From Chlamydiales bacterium (GTDB taxonomy: Bacteria; Chlamydiota; Chlamydiia; Chlamydiales; Criblamydiaceae), in assembly GCA_024233575.1 (NCBI GenBank), contig JACKPN010000002.1:186001-250000 (forward strand): a stretch of 64,000 nt of DNA. The letters run 5' to 3'. Shown here piece by piece: positions 8,812 through 17,495 of this stretch (positions are counted from its first letter, which is position 1; every line of letters begins with the position of its first letter). A program made the position numbers and the translations under genes. The notes beneath the pieces are model-generated. The model saw only the letters and a list, made by a program, of their open reading frames with translations, had not been told where the DNA came from and searched no databases.

Positions 8812-10197
8812 ATGGCCGAACGTTATGATCTTGTCATCATCGGTGCTGGCCCGGCAGGCTATGTCGCGGCAATACGCGCCGCGCAGCTTGGGATGCGGGT
8901 CGTGTGTATCGAAAAGTCGCAAACCCTGGGCGGGACATGTCTGAATGTGGGATGCATTCCATCAAAAGCACTGCTGCAGTCAACGGAATATTTCGATCTC
9001 ATACGAAGAGACGGCCGGATTCATGGAATCGATTTCGATAACGCCTCTTACAACTTTTTACAAATGATGCAGCGTAAAGAGGAAGTGGTTGAGAGTTTGA
9101 CCGACGGCATTGCCTCTCTCTTTAAAAAAAATAAGGTCGAATGGATCCATGGCGAAGCGTCCTTCGTCGATGCACATACATTAAAAGTTGGCGAACAAGA
9201 GATTGCCGGGGATTTTATTCTGATTGCTACTGGGTCAGAACCTGTAGAATTGCCATTTCTTCCTTTTGACGATGAACGGATAGTCTCATCAACAGGCGCT
9301 CTCAGCCTGAAGGAAGTACCCGAAAAAATGATTGTTATCGGCGCTGGAGTAATCGGCGTTGAGTTGGGATCTGTCTATAGAAGGTTAGGCTGCGAAGTGA
9401 CATTCATTGAAATGCTCGACAGGATAACTCCGACGATGGACCGTACCATCTGTAAGACTTTCCTTCAGATTCTAAAAAAACAGGGACTGACGTTTCATCT
9501 TGGAGCAAAAGTGCTGTCAGGATCAAAAGACGAAAACGGTGTGACCTTGCAAGTACAGCTTCCTGAAGGAGAACAAGACTTCTCTGCCGATGTCGTGCTT
9601 GTTGCGGTAGGAAGGAGACCTTACAGCAAAGGACTTAATCTCGATGAGATCGATATCGCTACAAATAGGCATGGTCAGATCATTATTGATGGTATGTTCC
9701 GCACATCACGCGAACATATCTACGCTGTTGGTGATATTGTCGATGGACCGATGCTTGCGCATAAAGCATCAGAAGAAGGTATGGCAGCCGTTGAAGTGAT
9801 CGCCGGCGAAACTCCCCATATCAACTATATCGCTATTCCTAACGTTGTCTACACACATCCGGAGGTAGCTTGCGTAGGACTGACTGAAGAGGAAGCAACA
9901 GGTGAAGGGCTGTCAGTCTTCACCGGAACAGCATTTTTCAAAGGGAATCCGCGTGCGCGTTGCAGCCACGATACTGATGGCCTTGTAAAACTTGTTGGCG
10001 ATGAGAAAAGTGGAGCGCTCCTCGGAATGCATATTGTAGGTCCCCATGCTTCGGAAATGATCGGCGAAGGGGTAATAGCTCTAGAAAAACGTATGACTAT
10101 AGAAGAGTTGGCGTACGCTTCGCACGCCCACCCAACATTATCCGAAGCGATTAAAGATGCGGCTTTCGCCGCTCTAAAACGTCCGATTCACGGTTAG
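8812..10197 (+). CDS. lpd: Dihydrolipoamide dehydrogenase (E3)
   Basis: 461 residues, normal length. It has an FAD-binding GAGPAGYVAAIRAAQLG, the redox disulfide motif GGTCLNVGCIPSK (Cys about residues 43 and 48), an NAD-binding GAGVIGVELGSVY, and the C-terminal HAHPTLSE segment carrying the catalytic His-Glu pair. It reoxidises the E2 lipoyl group and reduces NAD. Placement directly after sucB ties it to 2-oxoglutarate dehydrogenase, though it may also serve pyruvate dehydrogenase. The last bases overlap the convergent Fe-S carrier gene. Confidence 0.96.
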   Translation: MAERYDLVIIGAGPAGYVAAIRAAQLGMRVVCIEKSQTLGGTCLNVGCIPSKALLQSTEYFDLIRRDGRIHGIDFDNASYNFLQMMQRKEEVVESLTDGIASLFKKNKVEWIHGEASFVDAHTLKVGEQEIAGDFILIATGSEPVELPFLPFDDERIVSSTGALSLKEVPEKMIVIGAGVIGVELGSVYRRLGCEVTFIEMLDRITPTMDRTICKTFLQILKKQGLTFHLGAKVLSGSKDENGVTLQVQLPEGEQDFSADVVLVAVGRRPYSKGLNLDEIDIATNRHGQIIIDGMFRTSREHIYAVGDIVDGPMLAHKASEEGMAAVEVIAGETPHINYIAIPNVVYTHPEVACVGLTEEEATGEGLSVFTGTAFFKGNPRARCSHDTDGLVKLVGDEKSGALLGMHIVGPHASEMIGEGVIALEKRMTIEELAYASHAHPTLSEAIKDAAFAALKRPIHG

Positions 10198-10787
10198 TAG
10201 CCGTGTGAGCTTCCGCATCCGCATGAAGAACGGGCATTCGGATTGGAAATCTTAAACCCGGTACTTTGCAGGCCTTCAACATAGTCAATTTCACTGCCGA
10301 GCAATCGTTCGACAGATGCCTTTTTCACATGGATTTCAATACCGTGCGAGACAAAGACTTCGTCATCTTCTTGCGCTTTTTCGGAAAAGTCCAGTAAATA
10401 CTCAAATCCGCTGCAACCAGCCATCTTGTCGCCAAAACGCAAAGCCCAACCTTGTTTACCTTCCTCTTCCAGAATCTCTATCAGTTTCTGTGCTGCACGC
10501 TTCGTCATGCTGATTGTTGTCATGTCGACCTCTTCTTCAAGGATCGCATTCAGCATGTTAACCAGAGCATCGACATGCTCGTCAGTGAGACCGTGCCCCT
10601 TAGCACCTGCCTCAAGAGTTTCCCAAGTCGCAGCTTGGCAACCGACGCAGTGAAGACCGGCATTGGTCAGCACCTGAGCAAGACGCTGCGCACGATGCGG
10701 GTGTGACGAAAGAATCTCCTCAATCGTCATCTCGCGATGAATCGGCTGCGGCTTAATCACCTTGTCTGATTCTGTTGATGTCATCAT
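10194..10787 (-). CDS. DUF1858 - A-type Fe-S carrier fusion protein
   Basis: 197 residues in two parts. Residues about 15-85 resemble the DUF1858 family, whose members bear a C-x2-C (here HCVGCQ) and occur beside redox proteins. Residues about 92-197 form an IscA/ErpA/SufA-type carrier with its three cysteines: Cys in MAGCSGFEY and two in the C-terminal SCGCG. A-type carriers deliver Fe-S clusters to target enzymes. The start has a strong AAAGGAG; ATG 10787 or 10784 are equivalent. It lies nine bases after a ferredoxin gene on the same strand, so the two likely form a small Fe-S operon. The fusion order is unusual to me; the domain calls themselves are clear. Confidence 0.8.
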   Translation of the reverse strand: MMTSTESDKVIKPQPIHREMTIEEILSSHPHRAQRLAQVLTNAGLHCVGCQAATWETLEAGAKGHGLTDEHVDALVNMLNAILEEEVDMTTISMTKRAAQKLIEILEEEGKQGWALRFGDKMAGCSGFEYLLDFSEKAQEDDEVFVSHGIEIHVKKASVERLLGSEIDYVEGLQSTGFKISNPNARSSCGCGSSHGY

Positions 10788-10795
10788 TATCTCCT

Positions 10796-11062
10796 TTAAA
10801 ATGAAATACGAACTTTACCACACTTGATTTTGCATTGGCAAGCCAGGCGCTCTTTTGTGTTCCCCGGGCCCAGGAAGTCCTCTTCCTCTTGCGTTGGTTC
10901 CGATAAGTTTTCCTCACCTTCTGTTACCTCGATTACGCAGGTGCCGCACACGCCTTCGGTACAAGCAAAGGGAACACCCTCGTCCTCACAGACTTCGGCG
11001 ATTTTTTCACCATCTTCCAGGTCGACTTCCTCGCCATTGTGATCAAAAATTAATTTTGCCAT
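10796..11062 (-). CDS. fdx: 2Fe-2S ferredoxin
   Basis: 88 residues with the adrenodoxin/ISC-type pattern of four cluster cysteines: C-x5-C-x2-C (CTEGVCGTC, about 34-42) and a fourth in LACQC near residue 74. It is strongly acidic, as expected for an electron carrier docking on basic partners. The Shine-Dalgarno is AAAGGATG. It is first in a two-gene unit with the A-type carrier, so a role as electron donor in Fe-S cluster assembly is more likely than in photosynthesis-type redox chemistry. Confidence 0.88.
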   Translation of the reverse strand: MAKLIFDHNGEEVDLEDGEKIAEVCEDEGVPFACTEGVCGTCVIEVTEGEENLSEPTQEEEDFLGPGNTKERLACQCKIKCGKVRISF

Positions 11063-11158
11063 AGAAGTGCATCCTTTTTTACTAATAATGTTAAATTATG
11101 AAGGAAATTGAAGAAAATTTCAATGAAAGAAAAGCGTGTAAATATATTTTTTAACAGT

Positions 11159-12202
11159 CTAGTGTGGCGAGCGTGGTCTGACGGTGATCATTAGTAGAAT
11201 GATGCCAAGAATGACAAAAGGAATGCTCAATAATTGTCCGGTCTGAATAGACCAGCCGTTAGCGAGACCTCCCTGGCTCACCTTGAAAAATTCCAGGAAA
11301 AATCTTGATGCAAAAATAAGGATGAAGAAAATACCTGTAATAGTCCCTGGCTTTAATGTCTCTGCTTTTTTGTTCCATAACCACATCAGCAAAGCAAATG
11401 CAGCTAGGTAGACAGCGCCTTCATATAGCTGCACCGGATGCCGTGGGATTGCTGCTACGCCTTCTGCGGGGTCAGCGAAGATCACAGCCCAAGGTAATTG
11501 GCTCGGTGTACCTACAATTTCTTGGTTGATGAAGTTCCCTACACGAATAAAAGTACCGACTAATGCGGCAGGAACGACGACAATATCTAGGATGCGCAAA
11601 AAAGTGATTTCGGGAAATTTATTGCGAATAACCCAGGCATATATCGCTAGAGCGATGATGATGCCGATGGCGCCTCCATGGCTTGCCAGACCGCCTTTCC
11701 ATGTCATAAAAATCTCGATGGGATGACGGCTGAAATAGTCCCACTGATAAAAAAATACATGACCAAGACGGGCGCCGACGATGGTCGCAATCACGACAAA
11801 CCAAGTCAGCCTGTCAGATAGCGAGACAGCGATAGAGGGGATTGTTCTGATGCCTTTAGGGAATGTTTCTTCAAGTTCTTTTCGCGATACGGAGACAGCA
11901 TTGATTGCAGCAAGTATTTCTATGTGATTATCGGAAGGAAGAGTGCCGTTATAATGATCGAATATCGCTCTTGCAAGCGGCGTGTTGTTTTGCAGCTCTT
12001 GTGTTAATGAATCCCAGCTAGCGATATCCCTTTCACGGATGGTGGTATTCCAACCAAGAATACGGATAAACATGCGGACAACAATGAAATAGCCGATAAG
12101 TAAGCCGAGAACAAATAAGACACCATACCAAACAACAGGCCAGTCGATAATGGGAATGGTGAATGCTTCGCGCTGTGGGTTCCAGTAAAGCCAAGCTATC
12201 AT
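11159..12202 (-). CDS. lgt: Prolipoprotein diacylglyceryl transferase
   Basis: 347 residues, longer than the common 260-290. The polytopic membrane enzyme attaches diacylglycerol to the lipobox Cys of prolipoproteins. The family signature is present as RVGNFINQEIVG, along with the GARLGHVFFY and GGLASHGG segments. The extra length lies between the first and second conserved membrane parts (about residues 36-110), a polar, partly helical insertion. At least one client is nearby, the lipoprotein at 3732-4334. It sits in the chlamydial lgt/dnaA/yidC neighbourhood. Confidence 0.93.
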   Translation of the reverse strand: MIAWLYWNPQREAFTIPIIDWPVVWYGVLFVLGLLIGYFIVVRMFIRILGWNTTIRERDIASWDSLTQELQNNTPLARAIFDHYNGTLPSDNHIEILAAINAVSVSRKELEETFPKGIRTIPSIAVSLSDRLTWFVVIATIVGARLGHVFFYQWDYFSRHPIEIFMTWKGGLASHGGAIGIIIALAIYAWVIRNKFPEITFLRILDIVVVPAALVGTFIRVGNFINQEIVGTPSQLPWAVIFADPAEGVAAIPRHPVQLYEGAVYLAAFALLMWLWNKKAETLKPGTITGIFFILIFASRFFLEFFKVSQGGLANGWSIQTGQLLSIPFVILGIILLMITVRPRSPH

Positions 12203-12222
12203 GGTGCGCCTAAAAAAAAAGA

Positions 12223-12297
12223 TCGGAGTAGAGGGATTCGAACCCCCGACCTACTGCTCCCAAAGCAGCCGCGCTAACCAAACTGCGCTATACTCCG
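12223..12297 (-). tRNA. tRNA-Pro (anticodon UGG)
   Basis: Read on the minus strand this folds as a complete cloverleaf: acceptor CGGAGTA/TACTCCG, a D-arm with GGTTAG, anticodon stem GCTGC/GCAGT around loop TTTGGGA (anticodon TGG), and T-arm GGGTTCGAATCCC. The discriminator base is A. No CCA is encoded. It lies between lgt and ahcY on the same strand. Confidence 0.95.
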
Positions 12298-12356
12298 ATT
12301 CTGAAAACAGTGGAGACTATAGCAAATTGCTTTTTTTTCGACAATAGCGCAATTCC

Positions 12357-13685
12357 TTAATAGCGGTAATAATCACTTTTGTAGGGACCCTCAACCTTGA
12401 TTCCTAGATAATCGGCCTGCTCAGGAGTCAGTTGCGTCAGCTTGACACCAAGTTTGCCCAGGTGCAGACGCGCAACTTTTTCATCCAATATTCGCGCCAG
12501 ATGATGGATTCCTAATGGATACTCTTTAGTCCATAGTTCGATTTGTGCCAGCACTTGATTGGAAAAAGAATTTGACATGACGAACGAAGGATGACCCGTG
12601 CCGCATCCGAGATTCACCAAGCGTCCACGAGCAAGAAGAATCAGGCTTTTCCCACTGTCTTTCCAGAAAAAACGGTCGACCTGCGGCTTGACATTGCGTT
12701 CGTAGATGTTGCTGTTATTTTCCAACCAGGCAACGTCGATCTCATGATCGAAGTGGCCAATATTGCAAACAATCGCCTGATCTTTCATTTTCTCCATATG
12801 TTCGCTGCGGATCACCCCTTTACAGCCAGTCGCTGTCACAAAGATATCTGCAACAGGCGCGGCATGCTCCATGGTGACTACATCGAAACCATGCATCACC
12901 GCCTGATAGGCGCAGATCGGATCGATTTCGGTAATCAGCACGCGAGCGCCGAAGTTGCGCAGCGACTCGGCACATCCCTTCCCTACATCGCCATAGCCGC
13001 AAACGGCGACAATTTTTCCGGCGATCATCACGTCAGTTGCACGTTTGATTCCATCAACCAGTGATTCGTGGCAGCCATATTTGTTGTCGAACTTCGATTT
13101 GGTAACCGAGTCATTGACATTGATGACAGGGGCGCCTAACGTTCCTTGGCGGAATCGTTTTTCCAGCTCTTTGATGCCTGTTGTCGTTTCTTCCGAGATG
13201 CCATGAAGATTTTTTAATAGTTCAGGGCGTTCGTCATGGATGTAATTGGTTAAGTCGCCGCCATCGTCTAAGGCCATGTTTAAGGGGATGTCACCGAACA
13301 TCACCGTTTGTTCAATACACCAATTGTACTCTTTTTCAGTCATCCCTTTCCATGCGAATACCGGAATGCCGGCCGCAGCGATCGCTGCAGCAGCATGATC
13401 TTGTGTTGAAAAGATGTTGCATGACGACCAACGTACTTCGGCGCCAAGATGGATTAACGTCTCGATAAGGACTGCCGTTTGCACTGTCATATGCAGGCAT
13501 CCTGCAATGCGCGCTCCTGTCAACGGTTTGCTTGTGCCAAACTCCTCCCGAAGAGCCATCAGCCCCGGCATTTCTTTTTCTGCCATTTCTATCTCTTGTC
13601 GGCCCCAATCGACAAGTTTCTGTCCTTCCGAGGAGTTAACATCAATATCACCGACAATACGGTAGTTGCGCGTGCTAGTCACCAT
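12357..13685 (-). CDS. ahcY: Adenosylhomocysteinase
   Basis: 442 residues. It splits S-adenosylhomocysteine into adenosine and homocysteine with a tightly bound NAD, relieving product inhibition of methyltransferases. Visible landmarks are the NAD-binding CGYGDVGKGCAESLR, the substrate region HMTVQTAVLIETL, and the C-terminal KSDYYRY whose Lys and Tyr contact NAD. The start is placed at 13685 because AAAGGAG lies seven bases upstream; the frame stays open to 13793, but that extension is not family-like. No SAH riboswitch could be recognised upstream. Confidence 0.95.
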   Translation of the reverse strand: MVTSTRNYRIVGDIDVNSSEGQKLVDWGRQEIEMAEKEMPGLMALREEFGTSKPLTGARIAGCLHMTVQTAVLIETLIHLGAEVRWSSCNIFSTQDHAAAAIAAAGIPVFAWKGMTEKEYNWCIEQTVMFGDIPLNMALDDGGDLTNYIHDERPELLKNLHGISEETTTGIKELEKRFRQGTLGAPVINVNDSVTKSKFDNKYGCHESLVDGIKRATDVMIAGKIVAVCGYGDVGKGCAESLRNFGARVLITEIDPICAYQAVMHGFDVVTMEHAAPVADIFVTATGCKGVIRSEHMEKMKDQAIVCNIGHFDHEIDVAWLENNSNIYERNVKPQVDRFFWKDSGKSLILLARGRLVNLGCGTGHPSFVMSNSFSNQVLAQIELWTKEYPLGIHHLARILDEKVARLHLGKLGVKLTQLTPEQADYLGIKVEGPYKSDYYRY

Positions 13686-13840
13686 TACATCTCCTTTACA
13701 AGTTCTTTTTTGATAAACATAGTCGGATAGCGAATCAACTTCAAGTAACAAAACACTACCAGGGATGGATGGGTATGAACGAGGAACGTGCATATTTGCT
13801 TACGCACAAGTAGGATTCGGCAACAGATCCCTAAAAAAAG

Positions 13841-15184
13841 TCATCGCAGTTTTTTGCGAATTGTTTCTACCCCTGAGGATATCTCATTGCTTTTTTCCTC
13901 GATCCCTTTATTGATAAGCCGCACGCTTGACATCACCGTGGAGTGATCACGGCTGAAGAGGTCTCCAATCTTCATGTAGGGGAGTTTGAGTTTTTCACGG
14001 ATAAGATACATGGCGATCTGCCTTGGAAGGACGCAGTCGCGGCTTTGTGCTTTTCCTAAAATGTCCTCAGGCTTGATGCCGAAGTTGTTGGCGACAGTCT
14101 GGATGATTTTTTCCGGCGTGATGGCGAGACTCTCTTCCTCGCGGATCAAATCCTCCAGCTGCTGATGCGCCTGGGTTACATGTGTTGTTGCGCTGCCGCT
14201 TAGGTGCGTGCGCAGTATCAGCGCTTCCAGTGAGCGGATAAGCGCTTTAGGACTGCTTGTAAAAGTTTCTTCAAGAAAAGTAGCGATGCGCGGCTGCAAT
14301 TTATACTTTAAGGCTGACGCCTTAGCATTGAGAATGCTGCGCAGTTCGATTTTAGTAGGTGTTTTTAACTCGAGAGTGATGCCCCATTCAAACCTGCTCA
14401 CGAGACGTGGCTCAACATGCTGAAGCTCGGCTGGGCTGCAGTTTGCTGACAGAATGATCTGCCTTCCGCTAAGGTGCAAGGTATTGAAAGTATGAAATAA
14501 CTCTTCCTGCGTTGCGCCCTTACGAGAAAAAATATGAACATCATCAAGAATCAAAACATCTATATTGCGGTAAGCTTCGCGGAATTTGCTCATCTCTCCG
14601 GCACGGATAGCGCCAACAACGTGTTCGGTAAAGGTCTCAGCCCTAGCAAATAACACTTTGTATCCATTAGCCCTAAGAGCTTGCGTGGTTGCCATTAACA
14701 GATGAGTTTTTCCTGTGCCCGGGGTTCCATGGATGTAAATTGGATTGAAGGTGCCAAGCTCCGCTGCGGGAGCGTTATCATCTGCTATGGCGCAAATCGC
14801 AGTCAGCAATTTGTAAGCGAGCAGGTTATTCTCATCGACATGTAATGTCTTGAAGCTGCAATGGGGATCAACATCGTCAAAAGATAAGGAAAAAGCCTGA
14901 GGTTGTTCTTTTTCAGAGGTTTTTTTGCTTTTCTTGGGTAGGGGGGCAGCGTTCGCTACTGCGAGATGAACTTTGATTTTCTTGTTATTGTTATTGAAGA
15001 GTCTTGTCGTCACTTTCTGACGGACATGCTCTTCGAACCAAAGCGCTTGAAATGAGTCTTTCGCCTCTAAATAGAGATTGCAAGCGTCGAAGCGAATCAC
15101 CTTGAGGGTGCGCAGCCATTTATCAACGGTCTCCTTGCCTAATTCGATCTCTTGCAGGGTGATAAAGTTATCCCACGCCTTCAT
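13841..15184 (-). CDS. dnaA: Chromosomal replication initiator DnaA (one of the chlamydial copies)
   Basis: 447 residues. The AAA+ domain has Walker A GTPGTGKTH, Walker B LILDDVH, and a sensor region, followed by the DNA-binding domain with RQIAMYLIREKL and RDHSTVMSSV, the DnaA signature. Chlamydiae commonly carry two dnaA genes; this one lies in the dnaA-yidC neighbourhood typical of the phylum. The N-terminal partner-binding domain is short. The upstream spacer (15185-15379) is AT-rich but has no convincing cluster of TTATCCACA boxes, so I do not call an origin here. Confidence 0.93.
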   Translation of the reverse strand: MKAWDNFITLQEIELGKETVDKWLRTLKVIRFDACNLYLEAKDSFQALWFEEHVRQKVTTRLFNNNNKKIKVHLAVANAAPLPKKSKKTSEKEQPQAFSLSFDDVDPHCSFKTLHVDENNLLAYKLLTAICAIADDNAPAAELGTFNPIYIHGTPGTGKTHLLMATTQALRANGYKVLFARAETFTEHVVGAIRAGEMSKFREAYRNIDVLILDDVHIFSRKGATQEELFHTFNTLHLSGRQIILSANCSPAELQHVEPRLVSRFEWGITLELKTPTKIELRSILNAKASALKYKLQPRIATFLEETFTSSPKALIRSLEALILRTHLSGSATTHVTQAHQQLEDLIREEESLAITPEKIIQTVANNFGIKPEDILGKAQSRDCVLPRQIAMYLIREKLKLPYMKIGDLFSRDHSTVMSSVRLINKGIEEKSNEISSGVETIRKKLR

Positions 15185-15358
15185 ACTTAGTCGTTTCCAT
15201 TGGCGCTGTTCACTAAGCGCTAAGACTAAACGATCAAGGGTTTATGTGGAAAGAGAAAAACGTTCTACCGTCTCAAATTGAATAATAACAAAGTTAATTT
15301 AAAGGTTTTGTTAATTTATTTTAAAGATTTCAATATAGTTAATAACCATTACCTGTTT

Positions 15359-15375
15359 GTGATATAATTAAAATA
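15359..15375 (+). promoter_or_regulatory. Extended -10 promoter of the divergent kinase gene
   Basis: A perfect TATAAT at 15363-15368 is preceded by TG (extended -10), inside a very AT-rich stretch; the -35 region is weak. The expected transcript start (about 15375) lies only a few bases before the ATG at 15380, so the message would be almost leaderless unless translation begins at the ATG at 15392. Confidence 0.5.
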
Positions 15376-15379
15376 AAAA

Positions 15380-17467
15380 ATGGCGGTTTTTATGTTAGAG
15401 GGAATTAGAAACGCAATCGCAAGATTTCAAAACGTGCAGTTTTTTGGGGAAAAGAAAGCAAAAGTCTCTGCAAAGGAATCGAAGGTTTCCGATGTGGCAC
15501 GTGGCTCTATCAAAGAACAAGAAGCGATCAAAACAGAGCCTAAACCTTTGGCAAAAGAACGTATCAAACTTTCAAGTGAAAATGTCAGCTCGAAGTTAGT
15601 AAATTTGAAAACAGGGGTAAGTGAAGAGGGACAAAGAAAAATCGACAATGTAAGGAATATAAGCGAAACAGTATCGAACGTTTGGAATACACATGCAGGC
15701 TGGTTAACTAACAGAGCTAAAGATAGGGGAGGTATCCTCTATATCGAGCCAAAATCGTTTGATGATCATTATTTTAAAAATATCAGTGATGAGTTCGGTG
15801 AGGGAAAGCTTGGCGGCATTGCTGTAACGGAAGACGGCGACATCTTTATTAATCTAGGAGAGAAACTCGGCGCAGGTGGTGTTAATGATGTATTTCTTGC
15901 AGTGAAGATAGGAAGCGAGGCAGAGCTTGCTGCGATGGGAATTACAAAAAACAAAAAGTCTGCCGGTGCAGGTGAAGAAGAGTCAGAAATCAAAAGATAT
16001 ACGGAAGCGCAGCAGCATTTATTAGAAGTGATTGATGGTCATGAGGGATTTGCGCAGTATCATAAAATAGGTGTCGTGGAGAAAGGTTATAACAAAGATT
16101 TGCAAAAGGAAGAGTTCCGCTTAGGACATCTGATGAAACTCTATCCCGGAGGGGACTTAGAGGGAAAAGCCGGAAAAATTGCTGATAAAGATCAGCAAGT
16201 GTCTTATGCATACCAGGCAGCTTCCGCGCTGGCTTTTGGTCATGAAAAAGGTTTCACCTTTCATGATGTTTCTCCCGATAATTTCTTCATAGAAGATGGT
16301 CGTCTTGTTCTTTCTGATTTCGGAACAGTGCGTGAAAACGTACATGAAATGGATGACAAAGATATTAAAGGTAAATATCGATACTTCTCTCCCGAAATAA
16401 ACAGATATTTAGATAAAAAATCGAACACTCATGATAATCAGCTTCTTACAGAGAACCCGAGAAGGTTTTTTCAAGGACACGATGTCTTTGCCTGGGGCGT
16501 GACAATGCATCAGATGATACATGGCAAGGATGAGTTTCCTCCTGAAGCTCCGGATAGATCAGGAAATTATGAGCGTTCCGAAGAGCCGGCAGATAAAAAC
16601 TCGCTAGAACACATTATCTGGGAAGCATTAGACCCAGTAGTGAATGATCGACCACAGATGCCGGTAATACAAGAGAAACTGCTTCAGCTGAATCCTTATC
16701 TCCATCAAAGTGAAGAAGAGCTAGACGATCAGATGGAAGAGGTTTCTGGATACTTGTTTCCTGATAATGAATCTTTGCAGGATAAACTTAGTGCTGGAAT
16801 GCAGCTTTATGATTCTGCAAAAGAAGTGGGGTTAGCTTTGAAATCCTTTATTCTTGCTAAAATCGGCGGAAAGAAAATGGACACCCGTAATGACCTGCAG
16901 CAGATTAATCAAAAATGTTTCGATGCTACGAATACTATCAAATACATCAAGAATACAATGCAAAGAGATATACCTAAAGAAGAACGCTTTCAACTGATCC
17001 AAGAAAAACTAGACACAATGCGGGAAAGTTTTCTTAAGCCTTACAGAGATTTATTCCAAGATAAAACAGCCGAAGATTTAAAAATATTCCAACGTGTATA
17101 TGATATCAATACCGCTGTTAAAGGCTTAGGTGAAAATCAAAAATTCGTTTTTGAAAAAGAGCGCATAGGAAGCTATGGAAGTTCAAAAAATGTCGGCAGA
17201 ATTAAATTAGTTGTTGTTGATAACCGCGAGAGATCAAAAAAAGATAAGGAGTCAAAAGAGTTTGTCCAAGGGTTCAGCACAGCGCTTAAAGGGATTGCCG
17301 ATAATCTATCGCTATTAGACAAAAAAGAACTTAGCAAATTGTCCGAATCATTAAAAGAGCTTAAAAAGAACAATTGGTTTAATACAACTCTTCAAGAACG
17401 ATATGGAAAGCAGTTGCAGCAAAACTTCAACGACCTCATTAACCTCATCGACCAAGAGCTTAAGTAA
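15380..17467 (+). CDS. Divergent Ser/Thr protein kinase-like protein, candidate effector
   Basis: 695 residues without signal peptide or membrane segment. A kinase fold is visible from about residue 160 to 440: a glycine-rich LGAGGVNDVF, the ATP Lys in VFLAVK (Lys176), a catalytic loop FHDVSPDN with Asp296 and Asn301, SDFG (313-315), an activation segment ending in FSPE, and DVFAWGVTMHQM. The Lys normally two residues after the catalytic Asp is Ser, and about 40 residues are inserted after the ATP Lys. The 250-residue C-terminal part is helical, Lys-rich and unrecognised; the N-terminal 130 residues are polar. The gene is inserted between dnaA and yidC. Catalytic residues are kept, so an active kinase, perhaps acting in the host, is likely but unproven. 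Confidence 0.75.
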   Translation: MAVFMLEGIRNAIARFQNVQFFGEKKAKVSAKESKVSDVARGSIKEQEAIKTEPKPLAKERIKLSSENVSSKLVNLKTGVSEEGQRKIDNVRNISETVSNVWNTHAGWLTNRAKDRGGILYIEPKSFDDHYFKNISDEFGEGKLGGIAVTEDGDIFINLGEKLGAGGVNDVFLAVKIGSEAELAAMGITKNKKSAGAGEEESEIKRYTEAQQHLLEVIDGHEGFAQYHKIGVVEKGYNKDLQKEEFRLGHLMKLYPGGDLEGKAGKIADKDQQVSYAYQAASALAFGHEKGFTFHDVSPDNFFIEDGRLVLSDFGTVRENVHEMDDKDIKGKYRYFSPEINRYLDKKSNTHDNQLLTENPRRFFQGHDVFAWGVTMHQMIHGKDEFPPEAPDRSGNYERSEEPADKNSLEHIIWEALDPVVNDRPQMPVIQEKLLQLNPYLHQSEEELDDQMEEVSGYLFPDNESLQDKLSAGMQLYDSAKEVGLALKSFILAKIGGKKMDTRNDLQQINQKCFDATNTIKYIKNTMQRDIPKEERFQLIQEKLDTMRESFLKPYRDLFQDKTAEDLKIFQRVYDINTAVKGLGENQKFVFEKERIGSYGSSKNVGRIKLVVVDNRERSKKDKESKEFVQGFSTALKGIADNLSLLDKKELSKLSESLKELKKNNWFNTTLQERYGKQLQQNFNDLINLIDQELK

Positions 17468-17495
17468 AAGCGGTCGGTTACCGCTTTCCCTTTTT
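17466..17495. terminator. Intrinsic terminator at the kinase/yidC convergent junction
   Basis: AAAGCGGT (17467-17474) and ACCGCTTT (17480-17487) form an 8 bp stem with a 5-base loop, followed by CCCTTTTT on the plus strand. It overlaps both stop codons. It should end plus-strand transcription of the kinase gene; in the other direction the T-run is short. Confidence 0.75.

Noticed and set aside
13686..13840. SAH riboswitch upstream of ahcY
   Set aside because: The expected conserved core of the SAH riboswitch is not recognisable in this 155-base spacer, and dnaA lies just upstream on the same strand.
15185..15379. Replication origin upstream of dnaA
   Set aside because: AT-rich, but I find no cluster of TTATNCACA boxes; near matches such as TTATCCCAC inside dnaA do not fit the consensus.
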